Notes under the pieces: model-generated
Databases searched by the model: none
Told to the model about the DNA's origin: nothing
Seen by the model: the letters and a program-made list of their open reading frames with translations, nothing else
Made by a program: the position numbers and the translations under genes
NCBI RefSeq assembly: GCF_014842995.1
Contig: NZ_JACYXL010000003.1
Location: forward strand, 1 to 64,000
Direction: 5' to 3'
Source: Rhodanobacter sp. 7MK24
Lineage (GTDB): Bacteria; Pseudomonadota; Gammaproteobacteria; Xanthomonadales; Rhodanobacteraceae
DNA: 64,000 nt
Shown here: positions 43,349 through 52,843 of the stretch, piece by piece
Position numbering within the stretch: the first letter of the stretch is position 1
Layout of the letters: the number at the start of each line of letters is the position of its first letter

Positions 43349-43947
43349 TCGCCCTGTTGCTGCTTTGCTGCCTCGCACCGTTCGCCCATGCCCAGGCGGA
43401 CGCCCCTCTGCTGCAGGACGTGCTGACCGAGCTGGGCCGGCACGCCGCGGTACGCGCCGATTTCACCCAGACCCGCAGCAATCCCGCGCTGGACAAGCCG
43501 CAGGTGAGCGAAGGGCGCCTGCTGTTCGTGCTGGGCCACGGCATGCTGTGGCAGACCGTTTCGCCCTACCAGGAAACCCTGGCGCTCACCGGCAGCCGCA
43601 CGGCGCGCATCGACGCGGACGGCACGGCACAACCCATGCGCAGCGAACGCGGCGTCAGCCAGGTCTCGCAGATGCTGCAAGGCATGCTGGGCGGCAAGAT
43701 GGACGAAGCGCTGCGCCAGTTCCGCGTCGAGGCCAACGGCACGCCCGCGCAGTGGACATTGCGCTTCGTGCCCAAACAGGAGCGCGTGGCGCACGTGCTG
43801 GACAGCATCAGCCTGGAAGGCAACGACTATCTGCAAGGCATCACCATCGCCATGCAGGACGGCTCCCGCACCGAGATCCGTTTCGCCCATACCCGCGATG
43901 CCGGCGCGACCGACGCGCTGGAAAAGCACGCGCTCGGCCTGCCATGA
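43336..43947 (+). CDS. LolA-like periplasmic carrier protein
   Basis: 203 aa with a signal peptide (MRRLIALLLLCCLAPFAHA, cleaved before QADAP). The mature domain has the LolA-like pattern (VRADFTQTRSNP, GRLLFVLGHGMLWQTVSPY). In aryl-polyene operons it is thought to move the lipid-linked pigment from the inner to the outer membrane together with the MMPL protein encoded next. Overlaps both neighbours. Confidence 0.88.
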   Translation: MRRLIALLLLCCLAPFAHAQADAPLLQDVLTELGRHAAVRADFTQTRSNPALDKPQVSEGRLLFVLGHGMLWQTVSPYQETLALTGSRTARIDADGTAQPMRSERGVSQVSQMLQGMLGGKMDEALRQFRVEANGTPAQWTLRFVPKQERVAHVLDSISLEGNDYLQGITIAMQDGSRTEIRFAHTRDAGATDALEKHALGLP

Positions 43948-46328
43948 CGCCGCAAACGCTCAAGCTGCGCGCCGGCCTGTTCGCCGTCGCCACCCTGCTG
44001 TTCGCCGCACTGGGGGCCTACCTGCTGTTCGGTCGTGGTCCGTTGCCGATCCAGACCGACCTGCTGGCAATGCTGCCGACCACCGAGCAGAACCCGCTGG
44101 CCGAGGCCGCGGTGGAGCGGCTGGCCCACGCCAACGGCGATCGCATGGTGCTGCTGCTCGAAAACGACGACGACGTACGTGCCAAGGATGCCGCCCGTGC
44201 GCTGGGCAAGGCGTTGGCCGCGCACAAGGTGTTCGGCTCGGTGACCGCCGAACTGCCGCCGTTCGATCTGCAGCAGATGCTCGCGCCTTACCTGGCGCAT
44301 CGCGCGTGGCTGCTCGCTGACGCCGACCGCGACGCACTCGCGCAGCCGGGATACGCCCCCGACCAGGCGCTGGCGCAACGGCTCAACGAGCCCTTCCTCA
44401 CCGGCGTGGGCGTGCCGCTCGCCGACGATCCCTTCGGCTGGCTGCAGCACTGGCTGGCGCAGCAGCCGTGGAGCCGCTCGCCATTGCTTCCGGAAGACGA
44501 CCTGCTGGTGGCCCATCGCGACAAGGCCACGTATGTGCTGGTCACCGCCACGCTGGACGGTTCGTCCTACGACGACGGCGTGCAGCACCGCGCCTTGGGC
44601 GCCTTGCATCAGGCGGAAACGCAGATCGAACGCGACTATCCCGGCACCCGGATGCTGCATACCGGCGCGGTGTTCTACGCCGCCGCCGCACGCAGCGGCG
44701 CCGAACACGACGTGCACATGGTGGGCTGGATCTCCTCGCTAGGCATCGCCCTGCTCCTGCTCGGCGTGTTCCGCTCGCCCGGGCCGCTGCTGCTCGCCTT
44801 CCTTTCCACCGCAGTGGGCGTGACGGCTGCCACCACCGTCGCGTTGCTGGTGTTCGGCAAGATCTACCTGCTCACCCTGGTGTTCGGCGCAGCGCTGCTG
44901 GGCGAAGCGGTGGACTATTCGATCCAGTACCTGAGTGCGCGGGCCAACGCCGGCACGCGTTGGCAGGCCGGCACCGGCCTGCGCCAGGTACGCCCTGCCC
45001 TGCTGCTGGCACTGGCCACCTCGCTGCTGGGCTATGCGCTGCTGGGGCTGGTGCCGTTCCCCGCGCTGCGGCAGATGGCGGTATTCGCGATCAGCGGCAT
45101 GAGCGCCGCCTGCCTGAGCGTGTTCTGGCTGCTGCCTGCCCTGCTGCAACGTCCCTCGAAGCCGATGACGGGCGTGCTGGTGCGTGGCGCACGGGCCTTG
45201 CAACAAATGCTGGCCAAACCGGCGCACGGCTGGCGGGGCGCATTGATGGCGCTGCTGTTGCTGCTGGTCGCGCTGCCCGGCTGGATGCGGCTGCGCCACG
45301 ACGACGACGTGCATCGCCTGATCGCCCAGCCGGCCGCGCTCATCGCACAGGAAACGCAGATCCGCGAGATCACCGGGCTGGGCAACGGCAGCCAGTTCTA
45401 TCTGGTGCAGGGCAAGGACGGCGAGCAGACCCTGCAGCGCGAGGAAGCGCTGGAGACGCGCCTGCAGAAACTGGTCGACGACGGCAAACTGGAAGGCTGG
45501 CTGGGACTGGCCGGCATGGTGCCTTCGCAGGCACGGCAGGCGCGGGATCACGCGCTGCTTGGCCGCCTGTTCGACGATCCCGCACGCCTGCGTCACGCCC
45601 TGGCCGATGCCGGCTTCCGCCCGGCCGCCATCGATGCCTATCTCGCCGCGTGGCCCGGTGCGCCGCTGCAATTGGACAAGTGGATGCAGACCCCATTGTC
45701 CAGCCCGTTCCGCCAGTTGTGGATGGGCTGCAACCCGCAGGGCTGCGCCGCGCTCGTGCTGCCGCAGGGCAGCGACAACGATGCGTTGCTCGCGCATGTC
45801 GCCGACGGCCTGCCCGGCGTGCAACTGGTGGACAAGCCGGCCAGCGTATCCGCCCTGTTCGGCCGCTATCGCGGCTATGCCAGCGTGTGGCTGCTCGCAG
45901 CAGTGCTGCTGATCGTGCCGGTGTTCGGCTGGCGCTACGGCTGGGCGCGCGCGCCGCGCGTGCTGGCGCCACCGGTGCTGGGCATCGCACTCACGCTGGC
46001 CGCGCTCGGCTACCTCGGGCAGCCGCTGACCTTGTTCCACTGGATGGCATTGATGCTGGTGCTGGGCGTGGGCGCGAACTATGCAGTGTTCCTGCACGAG
46101 GGCGAACCACACAGCGCCGACCGGCCCGGCGCGATATACGCCAGCGTGCTGCTTTCCGCGCTCACCGCCCTGCTTTCCTTCGGCTTGCTGTCGCTGAGCT
46201 CGTTGCCCGCGCTGCGCGACTTCGGTCTCACCCTGCTCCTGGGCATCGGCTTCACCGCGCTGCTGGTGCCGGCGAGCCGGGCAGCCGCCACGACCACACG
46301 TTCCACCACAAGGATGTCGCACGCATGA
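43944..46328 (+). CDS. MMPL/RND-family exporter
   Basis: 794-aa inner-membrane protein with two repeats of one plus about five transmembrane helices each. The first helix is LFAVATLLFAALGAYLLFG; the helix bundles include SSLGIALLLLGVFRSPGP, GAALLGEAVDYSIQYLSA and GVGANYAVFLHEGE, the GxxxDY-type motif of MMPL proteins (second repeat has N-Y). The start overlaps the LolA-like stop (ATGA). It probably extracts or flips the aryl-polyene lipid for the LolA-like carrier. Confidence 0.92.
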   Translation: MTPQTLKLRAGLFAVATLLFAALGAYLLFGRGPLPIQTDLLAMLPTTEQNPLAEAAVERLAHANGDRMVLLLENDDDVRAKDAARALGKALAAHKVFGSVTAELPPFDLQQMLAPYLAHRAWLLADADRDALAQPGYAPDQALAQRLNEPFLTGVGVPLADDPFGWLQHWLAQQPWSRSPLLPEDDLLVAHRDKATYVLVTATLDGSSYDDGVQHRALGALHQAETQIERDYPGTRMLHTGAVFYAAAARSGAEHDVHMVGWISSLGIALLLLGVFRSPGPLLLAFLSTAVGVTAATTVALLVFGKIYLLTLVFGAALLGEAVDYSIQYLSARANAGTRWQAGTGLRQVRPALLLALATSLLGYALLGLVPFPALRQMAVFAISGMSAACLSVFWLLPALLQRPSKPMTGVLVRGARALQQMLAKPAHGWRGALMALLLLLVALPGWMRLRHDDDVHRLIAQPAALIAQETQIREITGLGNGSQFYLVQGKDGEQTLQREEALETRLQKLVDDGKLEGWLGLAGMVPSQARQARDHALLGRLFDDPARLRHALADAGFRPAAIDAYLAAWPGAPLQLDKWMQTPLSSPFRQLWMGCNPQGCAALVLPQGSDNDALLAHVADGLPGVQLVDKPASVSALFGRYRGYASVWLLAAVLLIVPVFGWRYGWARAPRVLAPPVLGIALTLAALGYLGQPLTLFHWMALMLVLGVGANYAVFLHEGEPHSADRPGAIYASVLLSALTALLSFGLLSLSSLPALRDFGLTLLLGIGFTALLVPASRAAATTTRSTTRMSHA

Positions 46329-47548
46329 AACGCGTCGTCGTCACCGGCATGGGCGGCATCACGCCGCTGGGCCACGACTGGACCACGATTTCAGAACGCC
46401 TGCGCCAACGCCGCAACGCGGTGCGGCGCATGCACGAATGGGATTATTTCGATGCGCTGAACGGCCGCCTCGGCTGCCCGGTGGACGATTTCGTGCCGCC
46501 GCCGTGGCCGCGTCAGAAGACCCGTTCGATGGGCCGCGTCTCGCAGCTCGCGGTGGCCGCCAGCGAACACGCACTGCGTGACGCCGGCCTGCTCGACGAC
46601 GCGTCGGTCCGGGACGGCCGCATGGGCGTGGCCTACGGCTCCTCCGGCGGCAGCGTGGAACCGGTGCGCGTGGTGGGACGCATGCTGGAGACCGGCTCGA
46701 TGCAGGGCATCACCGCTACCAGCTACATCCAGACCATGGCGCATACCACGGCGGTGAACGTGGGCGTGTTCTTCGGCCTGCGGGGCCGCGTCATTCCCAC
46801 ATCCAGCGCCTGCACCTCGGGCAGCCAGGCGATCGGCTACGGCTACGAGGCGATCCGCTACGGCAAGCAGCAGCTGATGCTGTGCGGCGGCGCCGAGGAA
46901 CTCTCCGGCCCCGGCGCCGCGGTGTTCGACACGCTGTTCGCCACCAGCACGCGCAACGACGAGCCGCAGCTCACGCCGCGCCCGTTCGACGCGAAGCGCG
47001 ACGGCCTCGTCGTCGGCGAAGGCGCCACCACCCTGGTGCTGGAGGAATACGAACACGCCAAGGCGCGCGGTGCCACGATCTACGCGGAGGTGGTCGGCTT
47101 CGGCTGCAACTCCGACGGTGCCCACATCACCCAGCCCACCACCGAAACGATGGCGGTGGCGATGCGCCTGGCGCTGGATGACGCGCAGCTGCCGGCCGGC
47201 GCCATCGGCTACGTCAGCGCCCACGGCACCGCCACCGATCGCGGCGACGTCGCCGAAAGCCACGCCACCGCCGAGGTACTGGGCACGCGCGTACCGGTCG
47301 GCGCGATGAAAAGCTACGTGGGCCATACCCTGGGCGCCTGCGGGGCGCTGGAATCGTGGTGGGCGATCGCGATGATGCGCGATGGCTGGTTCGCGCCCAC
47401 GCTCAACCTCGATGAACGCGCATCCGACTGCGCCGAGCTGGACTATCTCACCGGCACGGGCCGCAGCATCGCCACCGACGTGGTGATGAACAACAACTTC
47501 GCCTTCGGCGGCATCAACACCTCGCTGATCTTCAAGGCGGTTGCTTGA
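46325..47548 (+). CDS. Ketosynthase (FabF-like), complete catalytic triad
   Basis: 407 aa. Catalytic Cys163 in SSACTSGS, His in SAHGTATDRGD and His in KSYVGHTLGACG, so it should be an active condensing enzyme of polyene chain extension. It ends NNNFAFGGINTSLIF as KAS II enzymes do. It resembles the homodimeric ApeR type in aryl-polyene systems by position after the exporter, but I cannot assign the letter with certainty. ATGA overlap with the MMPL gene. Confidence 0.9.
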   Translation: MKRVVVTGMGGITPLGHDWTTISERLRQRRNAVRRMHEWDYFDALNGRLGCPVDDFVPPPWPRQKTRSMGRVSQLAVAASEHALRDAGLLDDASVRDGRMGVAYGSSGGSVEPVRVVGRMLETGSMQGITATSYIQTMAHTTAVNVGVFFGLRGRVIPTSSACTSGSQAIGYGYEAIRYGKQQLMLCGGAEELSGPGAAVFDTLFATSTRNDEPQLTPRPFDAKRDGLVVGEGATTLVLEEYEHAKARGATIYAEVVGFGCNSDGAHITQPTTETMAVAMRLALDDAQLPAGAIGYVSAHGTATDRGDVAESHATAEVLGTRVPVGAMKSYVGHTLGACGALESWWAIAMMRDGWFAPTLNLDERASDCAELDYLTGTGRSIATDVVMNNNFAFGGINTSLIFKAVA

Positions 47549-48795
47549 TGCGGTGGCGCGACGCCAATGGCCTGCCACGCGTGGCGGTCACCGGCATGGG
47601 TGCGGTGAGCTGCGTGGGTGCCGGCACTTCCGCCCTGCTCGATGCGCTGCGCACGCGCCGCCACGGCCTGCGTCGCATGGAGGCCTTTACCGCGCTCGGC
47701 ATGCGCGGCAGCGTGGGCGGCCCGGTGGACGAGGCTGCACTACCACCGGAGCCGCCGCGCAAGCTGCGCCGCTTCCTTCCATCCCCGGCGCTGTATGCCT
47801 GGCACGCGGCGAACGAAGCGCTGGCGCAGGCCCGCCTGCCAGTCGCGCGCCTCGCCGAGGCCGATTGCGGCCTGGTGCTGGGCGGCGGTGCGGCGCTCAG
47901 CGAACATGAGGAGGCGCTGCAGAACCATCGCGTCCATGGCATCGCGAAACTGTCGCCCTTCCTCGTGCCCCGCGGTATGAGCAGCGCGTTGTCGGCCGGC
48001 CTCGCCCAGGCCTTCGGCGTCGGCGGCAGCAGTTACACGATCAGCTCGGCCTGCACCAGTTCGGCCCATGCGATTGGCCATGCGATGGAGTTGATCCAGC
48101 TCGGGCGCCAGAGCGTGGTGATCGCCGGCGGCGCCGAGGAACTGCACCCCAGCACCGCGATGTGGTTCGATGCGATGGGCGCGCTGTCGCCACAGGCCGA
48201 GCCGATGGACGCCCTGCGCCCGTTCCATCGCGGGCGCGACGGCTTCGCGCTCGCAGCAGGAGCCGGCGTGCTGGTGCTGGAATCGCTGGAGCATGCGCAC
48301 GCACGCGGCGCACGCGTGCTCGCGGAACTGGCCGGCTACGGCAGCAGCACCGATGCAGCCAACATGGTCGTCACCGGCGCCGACGGCATCGCCCGCGCGC
48401 TGCGCCAGGCGCTGGAGCGGGCCGGCACACTGCCCGACTACATCAATGCGCACGCCTGCGGCACGCAGGGCGACCTTGCCGAATGGCAGGCCATTGCCGG
48501 CGTGTTCGCCGAACGCGGTGCGGCGGTGCCGCCGCTCTCCTCGATCAAGGGCCTGCTCGGCCACGCGCCCAGCGCCGCCGGTGCGCTGGATGCCATCGCC
48601 TGCTTGCTGATGCTGGAGCACGACTTCCTCGCCGCCGGCGCGCCACTGGACGATCCTGATCCTGTCTTCGCCGACGCGCCGCTGCTCGCCGCGAACCGCG
48701 TGCAGCGCATCGATGCTGCGCTCAGCAACAACTTCGGCTTCGGCGGCAGTTGCGCGACGCTATTGTTCCGCCGCCACGCGGAGGTCGCCGCATGA
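47548..48795 (+). CDS. Second ketosynthase-like protein with altered His motif
   Basis: 415 aa from ATG 47548, overlapping the previous stop (TGATG). Cys169 in SSACTSSAH is present, but the first His motif reads INAHACGTQGD instead of NAHGTxTxxxD, and the second reads SIKGLLGHAPSAAGA (KG instead of KS). The three core residues remain, so it may be active with altered specificity or partner in a heterodimer. Its exact counterpart in characterised aryl-polyene sets is uncertain. Confidence 0.85.
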   Translation: MRWRDANGLPRVAVTGMGAVSCVGAGTSALLDALRTRRHGLRRMEAFTALGMRGSVGGPVDEAALPPEPPRKLRRFLPSPALYAWHAANEALAQARLPVARLAEADCGLVLGGGAALSEHEEALQNHRVHGIAKLSPFLVPRGMSSALSAGLAQAFGVGGSSYTISSACTSSAHAIGHAMELIQLGRQSVVIAGGAEELHPSTAMWFDAMGALSPQAEPMDALRPFHRGRDGFALAAGAGVLVLESLEHAHARGARVLAELAGYGSSTDAANMVVTGADGIARALRQALERAGTLPDYINAHACGTQGDLAEWQAIAGVFAERGAAVPPLSSIKGLLGHAPSAAGALDAIACLLMLEHDFLAAGAPLDDPDPVFADAPLLAANRVQRIDAALSNNFGFGGSCATLLFRRHAEVAA

Positions 48796-49532
48796 TCGCT
48801 TTTCGAGTCGAAGACTGGCGTGCCTGGGCGCCGGGGCTGGAAAGCACGGCGGACTGGCAGGACTGGGCGCGTGCGCCGCACGCCATGCCCGACGATGCAC
48901 AGGCGCAGCCGGCCTGCGGCTTCCTGCCCGCCCTGCAGCGACGCCGGCTGGGCCGGCTGGCGCGGATGACGCTGGAGACCGCGTGGCCGCTCTGTGGCGA
49001 GGGCGAACAGTTGCCCTTCGTGTTCGGCTCGCGCCACGGCGAAACACCACAGACGCTGACCCTGCTCTCCGACATCGTCGACGGGCAGCCGCTCTCACCC
49101 ACCCAGTTCGGCCTCTCGGTACACAACGCGATCGCGGGCCAGTGGTCGATCCTGCGCGGCCAGCGCGGCGAGTCCGCGGCGATCGCCGGCGAGGCCGACA
49201 CCTTCGAGCACGCGCTGCTGGAGGGTGTGCTGCAACTGGCCGCCGGCGCGCCGTCGGCACTGGTGGTGGTGGCCGAGGAGCTGCCGCCGCCTGCCTACGC
49301 GCAGTGGATTGCGGATGTGCCGTTCTCCTATGCTGTGGCGCTGCGACTGGGGAAAACCGACGCGACAACATCCGCAGGCAGCGACTGGCGGCTGGAACAG
49401 GCACGCGGCGACGGCGCGACACCCTGCGCCTGGCCGCATGCGCTGGATTTCGTGCGCGCTCTGCTTGCTGGCGAAAACACGTTTCAACACACCTGGAAGG
49501 CACGCCGATGGAACTGGCAACGTATCCGCTGA
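48792..49532 (+). CDS. Short ketoacyl-synthase N-terminal-like protein (ApeC-type chain-length factor)
   Basis: 246 aa, about half the length of a ketosynthase. Features: LARMTLETAWPLCG, PFVFGSRHGETPQTL, SPTQFGLSVHNAIAGQWSI. No Cys-His-His active site can be found. Proteins of this kind in aryl-polyene operons act as a non-catalytic partner of a ketosynthase, likely setting chain length. It overlaps the neighbouring genes on both sides, consistent with complex formation. Family assignment good; exact partner not determined here. Confidence 0.8.
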   Translation: MIAFRVEDWRAWAPGLESTADWQDWARAPHAMPDDAQAQPACGFLPALQRRRLGRLARMTLETAWPLCGEGEQLPFVFGSRHGETPQTLTLLSDIVDGQPLSPTQFGLSVHNAIAGQWSILRGQRGESAAIAGEADTFEHALLEGVLQLAAGAPSALVVVAEELPPPAYAQWIADVPFSYAVALRLGKTDATTSAGSDWRLEQARGDGATPCAWPHALDFVRALLAGENTFQHTWKARRWNWQRIR

Positions 49533-50299
49533 ACCAACGCCGCGACGCCTGGGCCTGGCGCCTGGTCGCCACCGGCGCCAGCTTCGTGCTGTTCGGCCTC
49601 GGCGGTCTGCTGCTGCGTGTGCTGATCCTGCCGCTGCTGGCCTGTCTGCCCGGCGACGTCATCACGCGGCGGCGGCGTGCACGGGCTGCGATCAGCCGTG
49701 CCTTCCACCTGCATGTGCAATTCATGTACCGCACCCGCGTGCTGGATTTCGAGATCGAGGGCGCCGAACGGCTGGGCCGCCCCGGCCAATTGGTGGTGGC
49801 GAACCATCCCTCGCTGATCGACGTGGTGTTCCTGGTCTCGCAGATCCGCGATGCGAACTGCGTGGTGAAGCAGAGCCTGTTCGACAACCCCTGCACGCGC
49901 GGCCCGGTGCGTACCGCGCAGTACATCGGCAACGACGGCAGCATGGACATGCTCGAGCGCGCCGCCGACGTACTGCGCGAGGGACAGTGCCTGATCGTGT
50001 TTCCCGAAGGCACACGCACCGTGCCGGGGCGGCCACCACGGTTCCACCGCGGCGCGGCGGCCATCGCACTGCGCGGCGCGCGCACGGTGACGCCGGTATT
50101 CATCACGGTTGACCCGCCCACGCTGACCAAGGGCACGCCCTGGTACCACATCCCGGTTTGCCGCTTCCGCGCGCGCCTGCGCGTGGGCGCCGACATCGAC
50201 CCTGCCCTGTTCGGCACCGACGCCCCCGCACCCATCGCCTCACGCCAGCTCAACGACCATCTGCACCACCTCTTCCTCAGGGAGCTCGCCGCCTCGTGA
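49508..50299 (+). CDS. PlsC-type 1-acyl-glycerol-3-phosphate acyltransferase-like protein
   Basis: 263 aa with an N-terminal membrane segment (LVATGASFVLFGLGGLLLRVLI). Acyltransferase motifs NHPSLID (HX4D) and FPEGTR are present. It probably transfers the polyene or a fatty acyl chain to a glycerolipid or similar anchor in the inner membrane. It overlaps the previous gene by 25 nt and the next ACP by a GTGA junction. Confidence 0.9.
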   Translation: MELATYPLNQRRDAWAWRLVATGASFVLFGLGGLLLRVLILPLLACLPGDVITRRRRARAAISRAFHLHVQFMYRTRVLDFEIEGAERLGRPGQLVVANHPSLIDVVFLVSQIRDANCVVKQSLFDNPCTRGPVRTAQYIGNDGSMDMLERAADVLREGQCLIVFPEGTRTVPGRPPRFHRGAAAIALRGARTVTPVFITVDPPTLTKGTPWYHIPVCRFRARLRVGADIDPALFGTDAPAPIASRQLNDHLHHLFLRELAAS

Positions 50300-50580
50300 A
50301 TGCACCTGCCCACAGCGCACTGGAGCTGGAGATCGCCCAGCTCGTCATCGACACATTGAATCTGGAAGACCTCGCCGCCGCGGACATCCCGCCGTCGCAG
50401 CCGTTGTTCGGCGACGGGCTGGGGCTGGATTCGGTGGACGCACTGGAACTGGCGCTGGCGCTGCAGAAGCACTACGACATCCGCATCGCCTCGGACGACA
50501 AGGACGCCCGCCACCACTTCGCCAGCGTGGCCAGCCTTGCCGCCTTCGTCGCCAGCCAGCGGGCCGTATGCGCAGACTGA
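50296..50580 (+). CDS. Acyl carrier protein (aryl-polyene operon, second)
   Basis: 94 aa from GTG 50296. Phosphopantetheine site Ser46 in GLGLDSVDALEL. It is directly coupled to the PlsC-like acyltransferase and to the following membrane protein (13-nt overlap). It likely serves a different chain or a different enzyme subset from the first ACP. Confidence 0.92.
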   Translation: MNAPAHSALELEIAQLVIDTLNLEDLAAADIPPSQPLFGDGLGLDSVDALELALALQKHYDIRIASDDKDARHHFASVASLAAFVASQRAVCAD

Positions 50581-51113
50581 TCAAGATCCTGCTGCCGCTG
50601 ATCGGCGTGCTGTATCCGTTTCTTGTCTACTTCGGCATGGAAACGATACCGCCGCACGTGTTCGCGCTGGTGCTGGCGGCGGCGTGGCTGCTGCGCGCAC
50701 CGTTCCTGCTGCGCGAGCCCGGCGGCCGCTGGATGCTGATCGTGGCGCTGGCCTATTGCGCCCTGCTGGGCGTCAGCGGCGAATCCTCGCTGCTGCGCTG
50801 GTATCCCACGCTCATCAGCCTGTTCCTGCTGCTCACCTTCGGCCTGAGCCTGGTCTATGGGCCGCCGGTGGTGGAGCGCATCGCCCGCGTGCGCGAACCG
50901 GAGCTGCCTGACGCGGCGATTCCCTACACGCGCAAGGTCACCTGGGTGTGGGTGGGTTTCTTCGTGTTCAACGCCGCGGTGTCGGCCGCGCTCACGTTGT
51001 GGGCACCGCTGAAGTGGTGGACGCTGTACAACGGTCTGCTGGTGTACTTCATCATGGGTCCATTGTTCGTGGGCGAATGGCTGTTGCGTAAACGGCTGCG
51101 GGTGAACGCGTGA
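50568..51113 (+). CDS. Integral membrane protein of aryl-polyene operons
   Basis: 181 aa with four to five predicted transmembrane helices (KILLPLIGVLYPFLVYFGM, FALVLAAAWLLRAPFLL, WMLIVALAYCALLGV, LISLFLLLTFGLSLVYG, VWVGFFVFNAAVSAAL). Homologues of unknown function (COG4648 type) are regular members of aryl-polyene operons. Perhaps a membrane scaffold for the biosynthetic enzymes. Coupled by overlaps on both sides. Confidence 0.85.
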   Translation: MRRLIKILLPLIGVLYPFLVYFGMETIPPHVFALVLAAAWLLRAPFLLREPGGRWMLIVALAYCALLGVSGESSLLRWYPTLISLFLLLTFGLSLVYGPPVVERIARVREPELPDAAIPYTRKVTWVWVGFFVFNAAVSAALTLWAPLKWWTLYNGLLVYFIMGPLFVGEWLLRKRLRVNA

Positions 51114-51466
51114 ACACACGCACCGCCCCGATGATCCTCGACGAGCGTCGCGACGACGACGGATGCACGCTCCAGCTCGTGGTACCCATGGATCTCGATT
51201 ACTTCCCCGGCCACTTCCCGCAGGCGCCGGTGCTGCCCGGTGCAGCGCAAGTCGCTTGGGCGCTCCAGCTGGCCGCGTCGCATCTGGGCACCTCGCCGCA
51301 ATGCCGCGAGATGGAAGCGCTGAAGTTCCAGCGCCTGCTGCGGCCGGGCGACCGGGCGACGCTCACGCTGCGCCACGACCGCGTACGCGGCAAGCTGCAC
51401 TTCGCCTACCGCGAGGGCGAAGTGACGTACTCCTCCGGCCGCCTCGTGCTGGAACCGCGCGTATGA
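51110..51466 (+). CDS. Hot-dog 3-hydroxyacyl-ACP dehydratase (ApeI-like)
   Basis: 118 aa from GTG 51110 (GTGA overlap). DLDYFPGHFPQAPVLPGAAQ is the FabZ-like active-site segment with the His of GHFP; no classical Glu-containing second motif is obvious. ApeI-type dehydratases in aryl-polyene synthesis form the conjugated double bonds, with a second dehydratase (here 54823). Confidence 0.88.
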   Translation: MNTRTAPMILDERRDDDGCTLQLVVPMDLDYFPGHFPQAPVLPGAAQVAWALQLAASHLGTSPQCREMEALKFQRLLRPGDRATLTLRHDRVRGKLHFAYREGEVTYSSGRLVLEPRV

Positions 51467-52416
51467 GCGAGGCGCAACTGGCCACGCGGCGACACTGGTC
51501 CGCCCAGCGCGAGCGCGGCAACCTGCTGCTGATGCGCTTCACCGCCTTCGTGGCCCGCAACTGCGGCCGGCGCCTGCTGTCGCCGCTGCTGCACCTGATC
51601 GTGCTGTACTTCTTCCTCACCGGACGCCGCGCACGGCACAGCATCAGCGAGTACCTGGAGCGCCTCGCCGCGTGGAGCGGCCGCTCCGATCTGCGACCCA
51701 CCCCGCGCCGCGTGTTCGCACAGTTCATGGCCTTCGCCGACTGCCTGCTGGACCGCCTCGACGTGTGGCGCGGCGCGCTGCGGCTGGAGCAGGTGCGCCT
51801 GCTCGATTCCGACGGACTGCGCGCGCAGCTGCTGGCGACCCGCCACGGCGGCCGCGGCCAGTTGCTGGTCGGCACGCACCTGGGCAACCTCGACGTTTGC
51901 CGCGCACTGGCCGAACTCGGCGAACAGGTGCCGCTGAACGTGCTGGTGCACACGCACCATGTGGCGCACCTCAATCGCCTGCTTGGCGAGGCGGGCGAGC
52001 AGCGCATGCGGCTGATCCAGGTGAGCGAGCTGGACGCCGCGCTGATGCTCGACCTGTCGCAGCGCCTCGAACGCGGCGAGTGGCTGGCGATGGCCGGCGA
52101 CCGCGTGCCGCTGCACGACGGCCGCCGCGTCACGGTGGACTTCCTCGGCCGACCCGCTGCGTTCGCACAGGGACCGTGGCTGCTGGCCGGCCTGCTCGGC
52201 TGCCCGGTGAACCTGATGTGCTGCCTGAAGATCGACAGCCGCTACGAGATCCGGCTGGAGCGCTTCCTCGACACACCGGCCTGGCAGCGCGGCCAGCGCG
52301 ACGCCACCATCGCCGGCTGGGCACAGCGCTACGCCGACCGCCTCGCACAGTGGTGCCTGCTGGCGCCGCAGCAGTGGTTCAATTTTTATCCGTACTGGGA
52401 AAGTACCGATGCGTAG
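51463..52416 (+). CDS. LpxL/HtrB-like lipid acyltransferase
   Basis: 317 aa. One N-terminal hydrophobic segment (PLLHLIVLYFFLTG), the HX4D acyltransferase motif in GTHLGNLD, and MAGDRVPLHDGRRVTVDFLG, which corresponds to the conserved DxR-type region. It ends in WFNFYPYW, typical of this subfamily. Presumably acylates the pigment's lipid anchor. ATGA overlap with the dehydratase, 8-nt overlap with the thioesterase. Confidence 0.9.
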   Translation: MSEAQLATRRHWSAQRERGNLLLMRFTAFVARNCGRRLLSPLLHLIVLYFFLTGRRARHSISEYLERLAAWSGRSDLRPTPRRVFAQFMAFADCLLDRLDVWRGALRLEQVRLLDSDGLRAQLLATRHGGRGQLLVGTHLGNLDVCRALAELGEQVPLNVLVHTHHVAHLNRLLGEAGEQRMRLIQVSELDAALMLDLSQRLERGEWLAMAGDRVPLHDGRRVTVDFLGRPAAFAQGPWLLAGLLGCPVNLMCCLKIDSRYEIRLERFLDTPAWQRGQRDATIAGWAQRYADRLAQWCLLAPQQWFNFYPYWESTDA

Positions 52417-52843
52417 CCGCGGCGCGCTGCATGTGGACACCGAGATCACCGTGCCGTTCTTCGACATCGACTCGATGGACGTGGTGTGGCACGGCCACTA
52501 CGTGAAATACCTGGAAGTCGCCCGCTGCGCCCTGCTCGACCGCATCGGCCACAACTACGCGCAGATGAAGGCATCCGGCTATGCGTGGCCGGTGATCGAC
52601 CTGCAGCTGCGCTACGCCCGCGCCGCGCGCTTCGGTCAGCGCCTCGTGCTGCGCGCCGACCTGGTCGAATGGCAGAACCGCCTGAAGATCCATTACCTAC
52701 TCAGCGACGCCGCCAGCGGCGAGCGCCTCACCCGCGCCAGCACCGTGCAGGTGGCGGTGCGGCTTGCCGACGGCGCGATGCAGTTGGTCTCGCCGTCCGT
52801 CTTCGTCGACGCAGTCGAGCAGTGTATTTCGGGTGTTCCATGA
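52409..52843 (+). CDS. 4HBT-type acyl-CoA/ACP thioesterase
   Basis: 144 aa, YbgC-like hot-dog fold. PFFDIDSMDVVWHGHYVKYLE holds the active-site Asp region. It may release or edit chains from the ACPs. It overlaps the acyltransferase gene and is followed by a 27-codon open frame, then the methyltransferase. Confidence 0.88.
   Translation: MRSRGALHVDTEITVPFFDIDSMDVVWHGHYVKYLEVARCALLDRIGHNYAQMKASGYAWPVIDLQLRYARAARFGQRLVLRADLVEWQNRLKIHYLLSDAASGERLTRASTVQVAVRLADGAMQLVSPSVFVDAVEQCISGVP

Noticed and set aside
44468-46324. Long frame running into the first ketosynthase from within the exporter gene
   Set aside because: Only the part from ATG 46325 has KS features; the preceding part is an out-of-frame reading of the MMPL gene.
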